Shown: positions 18,049-27,150, numbered from the stretch's first letter. The stretch: 64,000 nucleotides of DNA from Candidatus Krumholzibacteriota bacterium (GCA_030609325.1 JAUWCL010000003.1:1-64000); one strand, 5' to 3'. The notes: generated by a model not told the origin, from the letters alone. Made by a program: numbers and translations.

Positions 18049-18535
18049 CTGAGCGCACCATCCTTCTCGGTAGTATATCGATGATCTGCATGACGAGCAC
18101 CGCGAGCAGCGCGGTGTACGCGGCAGACAGGATCGAGTAGCGGAAGAATGCGAAGATCACCTCGGTCGGATCGAACGAAATCGCGATATTGAGCGTGATG
18201 ATGTCGTTGATCAGGCAGGCGACGAAGACGAGCAGCCCCTTGAAGAGGATGTTGTCCGGAAGGTAATCCCTCCCGTATCTGGCTATGCCGTATCCGACAA
18301 TCGATTTGGCCAGTGCGTTCATCCCCAGGAACGAGGCGTTGCCGAGGTCCTGGAGAAAACCGAGCAGGAAACCGGCGATGATGCCGACTATCGGTTTCCT
18401 GTCGATGACGAGCACGACGAGCATGACCATTATCAGATCGGGCGAGGCCCCGGCCGCCGTGACGTTGTGAACGACGGTGACCTGGAGGATGAAAACGATG
18501 AACGAGGCGAGCACGATCCTCAATACGTACGTCAC
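18035..18535 (-). CDS. mreD: Rod shape-determining protein MreD
   Basis: A 166-residue inner-membrane protein with about five hydrophobic helices and little else. It is recognised by size, by the motif ASPDLIMVMLVVLVIDRKPIVGIIAGF followed by GFLQDLG, and above all by its place between mreC and mrdA. MreD links MreB filaments to the elongasome. The GTG start at 18535 overlaps the mreC stop by 4 bp (GTGA), and GGAGGTGG lies upstream. Confidence 0.93.
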   Translation of the reverse strand: MTYVLRIVLASFIVFILQVTVVHNVTAAGASPDLIMVMLVVLVIDRKPIVGIIAGFLLGFLQDLGNASFLGMNALAKSIVGYGIARYGRDYLPDNILFKGLLVFVACLINDIITLNIAISFDPTEVIFAFFRYSILSAAYTALLAVLVMQIIDILPRRMVRSGDRY

Positions 18536-19425
18536 TGCTCACCACCTCCCCCACCGCCGTCCTTTTCATCATCGTCCGCATTTTCTTCCTCCCGCCTGCT
18601 CTTCTCCAGCTCGAGCCAGGCCTCACCGCCTTCCCAGTCCCTGCCGCCGATGACGATGAAGACTTCCTCGAGCTTGTTCAGGTCGGTCATGCATACGATG
18701 CCGACCCTGCGCGAGAGCTCGGTCTTCTCATCGGCGACCTGGAAGACGGTGCCGACCGGAAATCCCCCGGGAAAGACCCTGCCGAACCCCGAGGTGATGA
18801 GGGTGTCCCCCGGGAGGACGTCCTCTTCCTTGCCGACGTAGTCGAGGCTGAAGAGATTTCCCCTCTCCCATGCGAGCACACCTACCACCCTGCTTCGTTT
18901 CACGAGGCAGCTGACCAAAACAGACTTGTTGTTGAGGAGAAGGACGCGCGACGAGGAGGAAAACACCTGCGTCACGCGGCCGGCCAGCCCCTTGTAGCCT
19001 ACGACCGGCATGCCTGGGAGCACACCGGAGCCGGAACCGCGGTCGACCGTTATCGAATGATGGAACCTGCTCGACGACCTGGCGATCACGTCGCACGGCA
19101 TGAACTCGTAGAACGAGTCCTTCCTGAAGCCGAGCAGCTCTCTCAGCCGGTTTCTCTCGTCCCTGAACTGGGTCAGCCTCTCGTTCTCGTGGCTGAGCGA
19201 GACTACGAGCCCGCGGAGCCTGTCGTTTTCCGCGCTCAGTTCCTCGACGCTGATAAAGTAATCATCCGCCCTGCCGACCGGGTAGAGAAGGAAGGAGCTT
19301 ATCGACCTCACGGCCGATATCTTGCTGTCCTCGGGCCTGGTGAGCATAAACACCGAAAGGGCTATCGCGGCGGCAAGAACCGTTTTTTCGAGATGTCGGT
19401 CGAAAAGAAATGAAAAGATCTGCAT
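18532..19425 (-). CDS. mreC: Rod shape-determining protein MreC
   Basis: MreC is the bitopic elongasome protein that activates PBP2/RodA. I place the start at ATG 19425, two bases after the mreB stop; longer readings would overlap mreB. The order is a short cytosolic part (MQIFSFLFDRHLEK), one membrane helix, a coiled coil (EELSAENDRLRGLV...HENERLTQFRDERNRLRELLGF), then the double beta-barrel with ITVDRGSGSGVLPGMPVVG and GDTLITSGFGRVFPGGFPVG. The end is unusual: an acidic tail followed by a run of six glycines. Confidence 0.95.
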   Translation of the reverse strand: MQIFSFLFDRHLEKTVLAAAIALSVFMLTRPEDSKISAVRSISSFLLYPVGRADDYFISVEELSAENDRLRGLVVSLSHENERLTQFRDERNRLRELLGFRKDSFYEFMPCDVIARSSSRFHHSITVDRGSGSGVLPGMPVVGYKGLAGRVTQVFSSSSRVLLLNNKSVLVSCLVKRSRVVGVLAWERGNLFSLDYVGKEEDVLPGDTLITSGFGRVFPGGFPVGTVFQVADEKTELSRRVGIVCMTDLNKLEEVFIVIGGRDWEGGEAWLELEKSRREEENADDDEKDGGGGGGEQ

Positions 19426-19427
19426 AC

Positions 19428-20462
19428 CTACAACCGGGAGCTCTTCATTATGATGCCTTCGAACTGGTGGATGTTCCCAAGCACCTTGCCGGTGCCGAGC
19501 ACGACGCACGTCAACGGATCCTCGACGACGTTTATCGGAAGGTTGGTCTCTTCCTTGAGAAGGACATCGACGCCCCTGAGCAGCGAACCGCCGCCCGTCA
19601 TCACTATTCCCCTGTCGACGATGTCGGCCGCGAGCTCGGGCGGGGTCTGCTCAAGCGCGGTCTTGAGCGCGACGACGATCTGGCTCATCGGCTCGGCGAG
19701 CGCCTCGCGGATCTCCACGCTGGAGATGCGCAGAGTCTTGGGGATACCGGAGACGAGGTCTCTGCCCTTGATCTCCATCTCCTCTTCCGTCCCGAGGTTG
19801 GTAGCCGATCCGATGACCATCTTGACGTGCTCGGCCGTCTGGTCGCCGATCAGAAGGTTGTAAGCCTTCTTGATGTGCTGGACGATCACCTCGTCCATCT
19901 TGTCGCCGCCCACGCGTATCGATATGTCGGTCACTATCCCGTTGAGCGCTATAACGGCGATCTCCGTCGTACCTCCGCCGATATCTATGACCATGTTCCC
20001 CGACGGCTTGTCGACGGGAAGCCCCACCCCGATCGCCGCGGCGATCGGCTCGGAGATGAGGTATACTTCCCTCGCGCCGGCGTTCTGCGCCGAATCTATG
20101 ACGGCCCTGCGCTCTACCTCGGTGATCCCCGAGGGAACGCTTATGACTATACGCGGCCTTATGAAGAACCTCTTTTTCTGCGACTTGCGGATGAACTCGC
20201 GGAGCATCACCTCTGTGATCTCGAAATCGGCGATAACACCGTCCTTCATCGGCCTTATCGCCGCAATGTGGTCGGGCGTCTTGCCGAGCATCGACTTCGC
20301 CTCGAGACCCACCGCGTAGATTTTCCTCGTCTTCTGGTCGATCGCGACCACCGAGGGTTCGTTGAGGACGATGCCGCTGCCTTTGAGGTATACGAGGGTG
20401 TTCGCCGTACCGAGGTCTATCGCGATATCATTGGAGAAATATGTGCTGATTCGCCCTAACAC
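19428..20462 (-). CDS. mreB: Actin-like shape protein MreB
   Basis: The 344-residue actin homologue assembles membrane-bound filaments that orient cell-wall synthesis. Nucleotide-binding motifs are clear: DLGTANTLVYLKG (phosphate 1), VIDIGGGTTEIAVIAL (phosphate 2), GIVMTGGGSLLRG (adenosine), plus PSGITEVERRAV and EPIAAAIG. The start is GTG at 20462, 15 bp after radC. It heads mreBCD-mrdA-rodA. Compared with the usual N-terminus (an amphipathic helix before the first strand) this one is short: MLGRISTYFSNDIAIDLG. Confidence 0.98.
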   Translation of the reverse strand: MLGRISTYFSNDIAIDLGTANTLVYLKGSGIVLNEPSVVAIDQKTRKIYAVGLEAKSMLGKTPDHIAAIRPMKDGVIADFEITEVMLREFIRKSQKKRFFIRPRIVISVPSGITEVERRAVIDSAQNAGAREVYLISEPIAAAIGVGLPVDKPSGNMVIDIGGGTTEIAVIALNGIVTDISIRVGGDKMDEVIVQHIKKAYNLLIGDQTAEHVKMVIGSATNLGTEEEMEIKGRDLVSGIPKTLRISSVEIREALAEPMSQIVVALKTALEQTPPELAADIVDRGIVMTGGGSLLRGVDVLLKEETNLPINVVEDPLTCVVLGTGKVLGNIHQFEGIIMKSSRL

Positions 20463-20477
20463 TTCCGTCCCTTTCTT

Positions 20478-21158
20478 TCAGGATGTAACAAGACCCCTCT
20501 CCCGCATGCTGACGAAACCGTCACCTCCGATGATGATGTGATCGACCAGGTCGATCCCCATCAACTCCCCGCATCTCGCGAAACGTACCGTAAGATCGGT
20601 ATCCTCCCTGCTCGGCTCGGGATTACCGGTAGGGTGGTTGTGAACGATTATGATCCCCGCCGCGCTCGCCACCACCGCTTCCTTGAAGATCTCGCGCGGA
20701 TGTACGAGCGCCGCGTTCAGGGAGCCTATCGCCACCGTGACGATCTTTAGAATGCCGTTCTTGGTATTCAGAAGGACCGCCTTGAAATGCTCCCTGTCGA
20801 GGCCCTTCATCTCCGGGATCAGCAGCGACGCCACGTCCTCCGGGCAGCGGACCTTCCGGACGGTCCTTTCCTTCTCCTCGACGAGGCTTCTCCTGCCCAG
20901 CTCGAACGACGCCTTCAGCCGGAAGGCGCCCGCCTTCCCGATACCGGGGAAGGAAAGCAGCTCCTCGATCCTCGCCCCGCCGAGTCCGGCAAGGTCGCCG
21001 TAGCGTTCGACGAGCTCCTGCGCCACAGATACGCTCGACCTCGTTCCGAGTCTCCCCATGACGAGGGCGAGAAGCTCCGTATCGGCGATCCGCCCGAATC
21101 CCCTGAGATACCCCCTCGACCTGACCACGTCGAGAGGATTGATATTTTCGTCCTTCAC
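20478..21158 (-). CDS. radC: RadC/JAB-domain protein
   Basis: The 226-residue protein has an N-terminal helix-hairpin-helix region (GLGGARIEELLSFPGIGKAGA, residues 60-78). The JAB/MPN+ metalloprotein domain follows. Its metal site is intact as HNHPTG (His173, His175) with Asp186 in SREDTD. RadC was once thought a repair protein, but its role is uncertain and may concern replication-fork or recombination events. The start is GTG at 21158 with only a weak GGGGTGGTG ahead. It lies directly upstream of mreB, a conserved arrangement in several phyla. Confidence 0.95.
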   Translation of the reverse strand: MKDENINPLDVVRSRGYLRGFGRIADTELLALVMGRLGTRSSVSVAQELVERYGDLAGLGGARIEELLSFPGIGKAGAFRLKASFELGRRSLVEEKERTVRKVRCPEDVASLLIPEMKGLDREHFKAVLLNTKNGILKIVTVAIGSLNAALVHPREIFKEAVVASAAGIIIVHNHPTGNPEPSREDTDLTVRFARCGELMGIDLVDHIIIGGDGFVSMRERGLVTS

Positions 21159-21210
21159 ACCACACCACCCCTCATTCCCTGCTGCAAGGTATCAGAACAC
21201 CGATAACCGT

Positions 21211-22455
21211 TCAAGATTTTTCGCCGCCGCGAGCCTCTCTCCGCCCGAGCCTCCAGATCTCGCCGTCGGCGAAGTCGGCCCAGCTGTCGTCCGGATAGTA
21301 TTTTACGATCTTCTCATAGCATTCCACGGCCCTGTCCGGGCGATCGAGACGCCTTTCGTATATCCCCGCCATCCTCAGCAGGATAAAAGGCGTATCGGGC
21401 GAGAATGGATACCTGAGGGCGAAATTCTCGTATGCGGCCAGCGACAGGCTGAATTTCATCGCTCTCTCCATCCCGAACGCGAGGTCGAGGTGCAGGCTCT
21501 CGTCGAGAGTGAAGCCCTTGATCGAGCGCATCGCCCCGGAGAGGACCTCCTCGGCCTCTCCCCTGTCGCCGGCGTCCAGATGCCTGGAAACGGCCTCTGA
21601 GTAGTGAAATCTCGCGAGGCCGGTCTCTCCCCCACAGAGACAGGCCCTTGCCGTCTCGGCGTGGACCCGCGCGTCGTCCGGCCTCCTCTCAAGATACTCG
21701 AGATACTCGGCATGGGCTGCGAAGAATTCCGACCTGGCAAATGCGCGGCGAGCGACTGCAAGCCGCTTCTCGGCCCTCGCGGCGGGAAGCGACCCGAAGA
21801 GGAGCGCGAGGACGACCCCCGCTCCGAATCCCCCGACGTGGACGCCGTAGGCGATGCCGGCGCTGTCCATCCCGTACTGCACCGCCGCGTAGGCGCCCTG
21901 GTATGCAAACCAGCATACGATGGCAATGACGGCGGGTATGAACCTGCGTCCGACCCTGTTCACGGCCTGGAGGGGCATGAATACCCAGTAAGCGACCTCT
22001 ATCCTCGCATAGTAGAGCCTGACCATGAACGCCCCGAGCAGCCCCGAGGTCGCTCCGGAAGCCCCGATGACACCGTAAACGAGGAATCGGGGGGCGAGCC
22101 AGCCAACGAGCCAGGCGTGCACCCAGGCCCCCGCCATGGCTGTCAGGGCAAATACCGCGAAGAACCTGCCGGGGCCGTACCTGTCTTCGAGCGCCCGCCC
22201 GAATATGACGAGGTAAACCATGTTTCCGATCAGGTGGATCCAGCCCATGTGGAGGAATACGTAGCTCAGAGAGGTCGGCAGTATCGGCGCCGAAGGCAGG
22301 AATACGAGGTTGGAAAGATTCCACACCCGCCCAACGGGTCCGTATTTATATAAAACAAAGAGGATTACGCACATCGCGGCGAGGAAATACGTGATAACCG
22401 GCGTCCTGCGCGACCTGACGTCGAGCCCCGTAGGGAAATAGTAGAAGAAATACAA
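21211..22455 (-). CDS. Rhomboid protease with C-terminal TPR-like region
   Basis: The 414-residue protein combines an N-terminal six- or seven-helix rhomboid domain with a soluble helical C-terminus. Catalytic features are intact: HLIGN (His74, Asn78), GASGATSG with Ser133 as nucleophile, and YGVHVGG with His206. From about residue 240 helical repeats follow (FFAAHAEYLEYLERRPDDARVHAETA, ENFALRYPFSPDTPFILLRMAGIYERR, AVECYEKIVKYYPDDSWADFA), which read as tetratricopeptide repeats for binding partners. I choose the TTG at 22455, with AAAGGCG 4 nt ahead, because homology begins at SRRTPVITY. Readings from 22617 would run into the porin terminator. Confidence 0.8.
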   Translation of the reverse strand: MYFFYYFPTGLDVRSRRTPVITYFLAAMCVILFVLYKYGPVGRVWNLSNLVFLPSAPILPTSLSYVFLHMGWIHLIGNMVYLVIFGRALEDRYGPGRFFAVFALTAMAGAWVHAWLVGWLAPRFLVYGVIGASGATSGLLGAFMVRLYYARIEVAYWVFMPLQAVNRVGRRFIPAVIAIVCWFAYQGAYAAVQYGMDSAGIAYGVHVGGFGAGVVLALLFGSLPAARAEKRLAVARRAFARSEFFAAHAEYLEYLERRPDDARVHAETARACLCGGETGLARFHYSEAVSRHLDAGDRGEAEEVLSGAMRSIKGFTLDESLHLDLAFGMERAMKFSLSLAAYENFALRYPFSPDTPFILLRMAGIYERRLDRPDRAVECYEKIVKYYPDDSWADFADGEIWRLGRREARGGEKS

Positions 22456-22572
22456 ATCGGCGCCTTTCTGCTGTACGGCCCGTTCGAATGCAATTAACAG
22501 ACCACCGGAGGCGCCGGAAGAACATTGAAGGGATATTCGGGGAAAAAGTTGTTGCGCCCTGCCGGGCGCACT

Positions 22573-22605
22573 AAAAAAAAGCGGGAGGCCGCTGGGGCCT
22601 CCCGC
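22573..22605 (-). terminator. Intrinsic terminator of the porin-like gene
   Basis: On the minus strand GCGGGAGGCC (22605-22596) pairs perfectly over 10 bp with GGCCTCCCGC (22590-22581) around a 5-nt loop, followed by eight T residues (22580-22573). It sits 26 bp past the stop of the gene at 22631. Confidence 0.9.
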
Positions 22606-22630
22606 CTGTCGTTTCAACAGATGTCCGGAC

Positions 22631-23881
22631 CTAGAAGGAGTAGGTCGCGGAGATCATGCCGATCGGGGCGCCGGAATTGTCGCCGTCTTCGGGACTGAAA
22701 CCGGTCAGCCAGTAACCCATCGAGAAGGGGACTTCCTTGTTGAGCAGCAGATCGATGTCGAAATCGCCCACGTGGAATCCCAGACCGAGGTACCAGTTGA
22801 ACGGAGCCCAGGTGTACTTGCCTTCTTCGCTCGTGACTTCGTCCTCGTACTTGTAATCGGCCTTAATCAGGGCCTTGTCGCAACCGGCGCGGAAGGTCAG
22901 CCAGTCCTTGACGTCGCTCTCGAGACCGAAAACGAATCCGGGCATGATCGTCATCTTCTCTTCCTCGCTGCCGGCGTCGCTGCCGCACTCGGCGGGCTCG
23001 CCCTTGTAGAGGCCGTACGGCTCGATGCCGACGATGATCAGGTTGTCATCGTTGACATTGATGTTGGCCGCCAGGCCGAAGTCGAGCTGGAAGGCCTTGA
23101 CTCCCCAGCAGTCGGTGTCGGCATAGAAGCCCGACTCGTTCGACTTGAGGCTGAGGGTCCCAAACTTGTAGCTGAAGTATGGCACCCAGGTGATGACGTC
23201 GGTCCACTCGTAGAACATGCGCGCCCGAAAGCCCATGATGTTCTTCGAATCGGCCTCGATTACCTCGTCGAAGCCCATCACCTCGTAGGTATAGCCTACC
23301 GAGGTGTAGTCGAAAGCGAGGTCCATGCAGGTCTCATCGTTGAGTTCCCAGCGAAGGCCGAAGCCGAGGGTCGTGTAGCTTATGTAGTCCTCGTCCTTCT
23401 CGCCGTCCACGTCATAATAGTAGCCCTGATCGGCGCGCTCGATGCGGATACCGATGTCGATCGTCTCGAACTCCGTGGCCCACATGATGTTCCATTTGTT
23501 GTAGACGTTCTCGCTGAAGTCGGTGTATCCCCAGGGACCCGCCCAGCTCATGTTGTTCGGGCCGTAGGTGTACTCCTCCCACCACATGCCGAGGACACCG
23601 AACCTGTTGTCCTCGCCAAGGCCGTAGGTAAGGCCGAACCTGGCGGTCATGTTGTTGTCATACCATCCCCTGTTTTCGCCATGCTTGACCACGTCGTAGT
23701 AGCCGGCGGTGATCGTCACCAGGTTGGCGTACGAGGCGAGTGTGGCAGGCCACATGAATACGTTCGAGTCGTCCTCGATGAAGGGAGCCGTCATCGGGCC
23801 GAGCGCCCTGACGCGGGTCTCCGAAGCGAACGCGGGCATAGCGACCGCGATAATCAGAATAGCCAGTACTAACTTTTTCAT
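22631..23881 (-). CDS. Outer-membrane beta-barrel (porin-like) protein
   Basis: A 416-residue protein starting at ATG 23881 behind AGGAGG at ideal spacing. A short Sec signal peptide (KKLVLAILIIAVAMPAFA) is followed by alternating amphipathic strands rich in Tyr, Trp, Gly, Asp and Glu. The protein ends in TYSF with a terminal Phe, as expected for Bam-inserted barrels. Sixteen or so strands seem possible. A Cys-containing acidic loop (ECGSDAGSEEEK) is likely extracellular. I recognise no named family; the opening ETRVRALGPMTAPFIEDDSNVFMWPATLASY is a plausible conserved plug. It stands alone between its own promoter, a long leader and a strong terminator, which suggests high and controlled expression. 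Confidence 0.75.
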   Translation of the reverse strand: MKKLVLAILIIAVAMPAFASETRVRALGPMTAPFIEDDSNVFMWPATLASYANLVTITAGYYDVVKHGENRGWYDNNMTARFGLTYGLGEDNRFGVLGMWWEEYTYGPNNMSWAGPWGYTDFSENVYNKWNIMWATEFETIDIGIRIERADQGYYYDVDGEKDEDYISYTTLGFGLRWELNDETCMDLAFDYTSVGYTYEVMGFDEVIEADSKNIMGFRARMFYEWTDVITWVPYFSYKFGTLSLKSNESGFYADTDCWGVKAFQLDFGLAANINVNDDNLIIVGIEPYGLYKGEPAECGSDAGSEEEKMTIMPGFVFGLESDVKDWLTFRAGCDKALIKADYKYEDEVTSEEGKYTWAPFNWYLGLGFHVGDFDIDLLLNKEVPFSMGYWLTGFSPEDGDNSGAPIGMISATYSF

Positions 23882-24173
23882 TTTAACCTCCTGCAGGATC
23901 CTCCCTCTCGGGGAGATCTTCAGGAATCTGTGTTCTATCTCACCGCGCTCTTTGCGCGGATATGTTCCCTGTTGATTCCGACCTGTCGCCTCATAGACGA
24001 CTTCTGTTTGCTGGTATCGGGGCTCCTCTCTTCCTCGCGTTCAAACTCTCGTAACCTGCGGCCATGCCCGCAGGCCAGCTTGAATACTTGGGATCCAGGC
24101 GTTTTATAAATGCTCGAGCTGTCCGAAATTACCCCCTTCCAGAACCCCCGAACACACCTTGCCGTATATTTGG
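23882..24173 (-). other. Long structured leader of the porin-like gene
   Basis: If the promoter at 24180-24207 is used, the mRNA has about 290 nt of leader with no convincing gene. It contains three GC stems: CCTGCGG/CCGCAGG with a 6-nt loop (24055-24074), CCGCGC/GCGCGG with a 5-nt loop (23943-23959), and an imperfect GATC-CTCCC/GGGGAG-ATC stem (23897-23918) that ends shortly before the ribosome-binding site. This could be a post-transcriptional control region. I do not recognise a known riboswitch. Confidence 0.4.
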
Positions 24174-24179
24174 GCGAAA

Positions 24180-24207
24180 ACTAAACCAATAACAAAAATC
24201 TTGTCAA
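24180..24207 (-). promoter_or_regulatory. Candidate promoter of the porin-like gene
   Basis: On the minus strand a perfect TTGACA (24207-24202) is followed after 16 bp by TTTAGT (24185-24180), within an AT-rich island (24173-24262) that contrasts with the GC-rich surroundings. The same island holds an 8-bp hairpin TTGTTTTT/AAAAACAA (24226-24245) just upstream. The -10 is weak, so the exact start is uncertain. Confidence 0.45.
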
Positions 24208-24285
24208 CATGTTTTTAACATTTTTTTGTTTTTCCCAAAAAACAAGTAACGGGGATAACTCAATATTCGGCGTCGACAGCCACGT

Positions 24286-25302
24286 TCAAACGGAGGGATC
24301 GGCGAGCAGATCGCGGGAGAAGAGGTAGATCCGGGCGATCTTCTTCTCATATGCCGGATCGCCCTCGAGCAGGCTGTTGATACGCACATCACCGTACGAA
24401 TGGATGAACCTGCCCCCGCCGAGGGAGATGGCAACGTGGGTGCTACGCCCCCCTTCGCCGAAGAAGAGAAGGGCTCCCTCGGGGATCTCCCGGAGACCGT
24501 CCTCCTCGACCGGGCTGCCCGTGGCCGCCTGCTGATCGGCGTCCCTCTGCGTCTCTATCCCTTCCATCCTGAAGACCCGCTTGACGAGACCGCTGCAGTC
24601 GAATCCCTTGGCCGACGTCCCGCCCCATACGTATGGTATTCCGAGGAAGCGCCTTGCCCTTTCCAGCACCGCCTCCCTTGCCGGCGGGCCGGCAGGAAGA
24701 TTCTCCAGCGATTCGGTCTCGAGGAAACCCGACCTCCCCCCGGGGAGCTCGACTTTCGTATAATCCCCCGTCGTTTCACCAGTTACAACTTTCGTCCCGG
24801 CCGTTATATCTGAAACAGGAAGGCTCCCCGCCTTCGGCTCGGACAGTACGTACGTCACGCTGGCCCCGACCATGGCCCCGGCCCGCTCCCCGTACGAGGC
24901 GGCCGTTTCCCGCGGGAAATCGCCTGCGCTCCACGACCGGACCCAGCCGTGATACCCGTCGTCGAGCATGACGAGGTACCAGTCTCCCCTCGTGTCGAGG
25001 CGGGTCATCGTCTCGCCCATGATCGCCTGGGTGAGCAGTTCGGAGGAATGCTCCGGCTCGCGCCGGACGTCGACGACGCTCGATGTGGACCAGAGCATGC
25101 CGGCCGACAAGGAGCCGGCGAGTTCGACCGTCACACCGGCCTGCAGGGAAAGCTCATTGAATACCTCGGGCCGGCTTACGGTCACGTGGAACCTTCCGCC
25201 GGAGTCAGTGACGACCTTCGACCACGAGGTCCTCCAGTCGAGCCCCTGCCTCTTCTCCGTTCCGGCGATCTCCTCACTGATCCTGGCCGCGGAATCTCTC
25301 AT
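24286..25302 (-). CDS. SH3b-NlpC/P60 cysteine peptidase, YkfC-like, cytosolic
   Basis: A 338-residue protein starting at ATG 25302, 6 nt after GGGAGGT; no signal peptide is present. Two SH3b-like modules (about residues 70-125 and 140-200) precede an NlpC/P60 domain with Cys236 in FDCSGL, His289 in THVAISLGGG and His301 in IHSYGD. The three-domain layout, the lack of a signal and the Cys-His-His spacing (53 and 12 residues) match YkfC as I recall it, a gamma-D-glutamyl-diamino-acid endopeptidase that cuts imported murein peptides in the cytosol. Tyr117 in DGYHGWV may match the YkfC Tyr that recognises the free L-Ala end. It ends the operon with dppB, dppC and a binding protein, just as ykf genes follow dpp in Bacillus. 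Confidence 0.85.
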   Translation of the reverse strand: MRDSAARISEEIAGTEKRQGLDWRTSWSKVVTDSGGRFHVTVSRPEVFNELSLQAGVTVELAGSLSAGMLWSTSSVVDVRREPEHSSELLTQAIMGETMTRLDTRGDWYLVMLDDGYHGWVRSWSAGDFPRETAASYGERAGAMVGASVTYVLSEPKAGSLPVSDITAGTKVVTGETTGDYTKVELPGGRSGFLETESLENLPAGPPAREAVLERARRFLGIPYVWGGTSAKGFDCSGLVKRVFRMEGIETQRDADQQAATGSPVEEDGLREIPEGALLFFGEGGRSTHVAISLGGGRFIHSYGDVRINSLLEGDPAYEKKIARIYLFSRDLLADPSV

Positions 25303-25306
25303 ATCA

Positions 25307-26212
25307 TTACCTCCCACCCTTCCATGGAACCAGCCTCCGCGGGTCCAGGGCGTCCCTCATGCCGTCCCCAACGAGGTTTATCGAGCAAATCACGAGTGTC
25401 AGGACCAGGCCCGGGAGGATCGTCAGCCACGGCGCCGTGCGCATCAGCGGTATCCCCCGCGCGATCATCCCTCCCCAGCTCGGATCGGGAGGCTGGATAC
25501 CGAGGCCGAGGAAGCTGAGGCTCGACTCGGCCATGATCATCATCCCCAACCCCAGCGTGAATACCACTATGAGCGGGGACAGGCATTGCGGAAGTATATA
25601 CCTTACAATTAGTTTAAGATGACTCGCCCCGGCGGCCCTCGCCGCCTGGACGTAATCGCGGCCCCTGACCGAGAGGACCTGGGCGCGCACGAGCCTCGCC
25701 ATTGCGGCCCACCCGACAACCCCGAGAGCGGCGCTGAGGGCCCAGACTCCGGGAGTGACGACAGCCATGATCGCGATCAGGAGCAGGAGGGTCGGGAAGG
25801 CGAACGTGATATCGGCCAGCCTCATGATGAACCCGTCGGGCTTGCCGCCGAAATATCCGGCGACCGTACCGGCAAGCAGGCCGAGGATCAGGGAAAGCGT
25901 CCGAGCCGCCAGTCCCACGCCGAGCGACACCCTTCCCCCGTAAAGGACCCTCGAGAGGACGTCCCGCCCGAATGCGTCGGTGCCGAAAAGATGCTCCGCC
26001 GACGGGGGCTGAAGGGAGGCGGAGAGTTCCATCTCGACAGGATCAAAGCGGGTAAGCAGCCCGGGCATGAGAGTGGCGGCCGCGATCGCGGCGAGAACGA
26101 CCAGCCCCGCGACAGCCGCGCGGTTGAAAACGAACCTTGCCGCCGCCCTCTTCGACTCTCTCCTCCGCCTCCGCCTCACAGCACATTTTTTCATGTTCGC
26201 CGCGGCCGCCAC
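25307..26212 (-). CDS. dppC: Peptide ABC transporter permease, DppC/OppC type
   Basis: Inner-membrane permease of 301 residues. A basic N-terminal stretch precedes the first helix (AAVAGLVVLAAIAAATLMPG). The family landmarks LFGTDAFGRDVLSRVLYGGRVSL and the EAA coupling loop (RDYVQAARAAGASHLKLIVRYILP) are present. LSFLGLGIQPPDPSWGGMI and NLVGDGMRDALDPR follow. The GTG at 26212 overlaps the dppB stop by one base; an ATG six codons in is an alternative start. Together with dppB it would form the pore for a periplasmic-binding-protein-dependent peptide importer. No ATPase gene is in this operon. Confidence 0.93.
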   Translation of the reverse strand: MAAAANMKKCAVRRRRRRESKRAAARFVFNRAAVAGLVVLAAIAAATLMPGLLTRFDPVEMELSASLQPPSAEHLFGTDAFGRDVLSRVLYGGRVSLGVGLAARTLSLILGLLAGTVAGYFGGKPDGFIMRLADITFAFPTLLLLIAIMAVVTPGVWALSAALGVVGWAAMARLVRAQVLSVRGRDYVQAARAAGASHLKLIVRYILPQCLSPLIVVFTLGLGMMIMAESSLSFLGLGIQPPDPSWGGMIARGIPLMRTAPWLTILPGLVLTLVICSINLVGDGMRDALDPRRLVPWKGGR

Positions 26213-27150
26213 TATTCCTCGACCCCCTCTCCGCGTATCCGGGGGTCTATGAATCCGTAACTTATATCAACGATGAGGTTTACAAAAACGAAGAGGATCG
26301 CCATGAATAACACGGCGCCCTGGATGACGGGGAAATCCCTCCTCAGTATCGACTGCACTATAAGCCTCCCGAGCCCGGGCCACCCGAATATCGACTCGGT
26401 CAGGACCGAGCCGCTAAGATAGCTCCCGAAATCGGTCCCGACGATCGTCACGACCGGGATCAGAGCGTTTCTGAAGACGTGCTTTCCCATTACGGCCCTC
26501 TCGCCGAGACCCTTCGCCCGGGCGGTCCTGACGAAATCCTCCGATCCCGCATCGAGGAACCCCGCCCTGGTCACCCGCGCCACGGTCGCCATCGAGGCGA
26601 AGGAAAGCGTCAGAGCCGGCAGAACGAGGTGCCTGATCGAGCCTCCCCCGTACCCCGACGGGGGAAGGATCTCGAGCCTGATGGCAAAGAGGTGAATCAG
26701 CAGCAGCCCCAGCCAGAATACGGGGATCGACACTCCGACGAGGGTGAGTGCCATCAATGACTTTCCCGCCCAGGGTATGCGTCCCGAGCCGGCGAGGGCT
26801 CCGGCCGCTATACCCCCGGCCACGGCGATGAGCATCGCCGCCCCCGCGAGGGTGAGGGTACGGGGAAACCTCTCCCTTATCGTCTCTATCACGGGCCTTC
26901 CCGTGACGAACGACCTGCCGAGGTCAAACCTCGCGACCCGGCCGAGGTAATCGATATAGCGGAGCGCGAGGGGGCGATCGAGCCCGAGCTCTCCGCGGAG
27001 GCGCTCGAGAGTCTCCTCATCGTATCTCTCGCCGACGAGGGAGAGCACCGGATCGCCAGGAATGACGTACATTATTATAAACGTTACAGTTACGACTCCG
27101 AAGAGGATCGGTATCAGCAGGATGAGCCTTCTGGCTATGAATCTTCCCAT
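26212..27150 (-). CDS. dppB: Peptide ABC transporter permease, DppB/OppB type
   Basis: A 312-residue inner-membrane permease. Recognisable parts are the N-terminal helix (RLILLIPILFGVVTVTFIIM) with PGDPV, GRSFVTGRPV, and the EAA loop SEDFVRTARAKGLGERAVMGKHVFRNALIPVV. FGWPGLGRLIVQSILRRDFPVIQG and the ending DPRIRG follow. It pairs with dppC. The start is ATG at 27150, 16 bp after the binding-protein stop, and its stop overlaps the dppC start. Confidence 0.95.
   Translation of the reverse strand: MGRFIARRLILLIPILFGVVTVTFIIMYVIPGDPVLSLVGERYDEETLERLRGELGLDRPLALRYIDYLGRVARFDLGRSFVTGRPVIETIRERFPRTLTLAGAAMLIAVAGGIAAGALAGSGRIPWAGKSLMALTLVGVSIPVFWLGLLLIHLFAIRLEILPPSGYGGGSIRHLVLPALTLSFASMATVARVTRAGFLDAGSEDFVRTARAKGLGERAVMGKHVFRNALIPVVTIVGTDFGSYLSGSVLTESIFGWPGLGRLIVQSILRRDFPVIQGAVLFMAILFVFVNLIVDISYGFIDPRIRGEGVEE

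Noticed and set aside
24173-24262. AT-rich island considered as a replication origin or insertion scar
   Set aside because: No cluster of DnaA boxes, no terminal repeats or target duplications, and its neighbours are ordinary genes.
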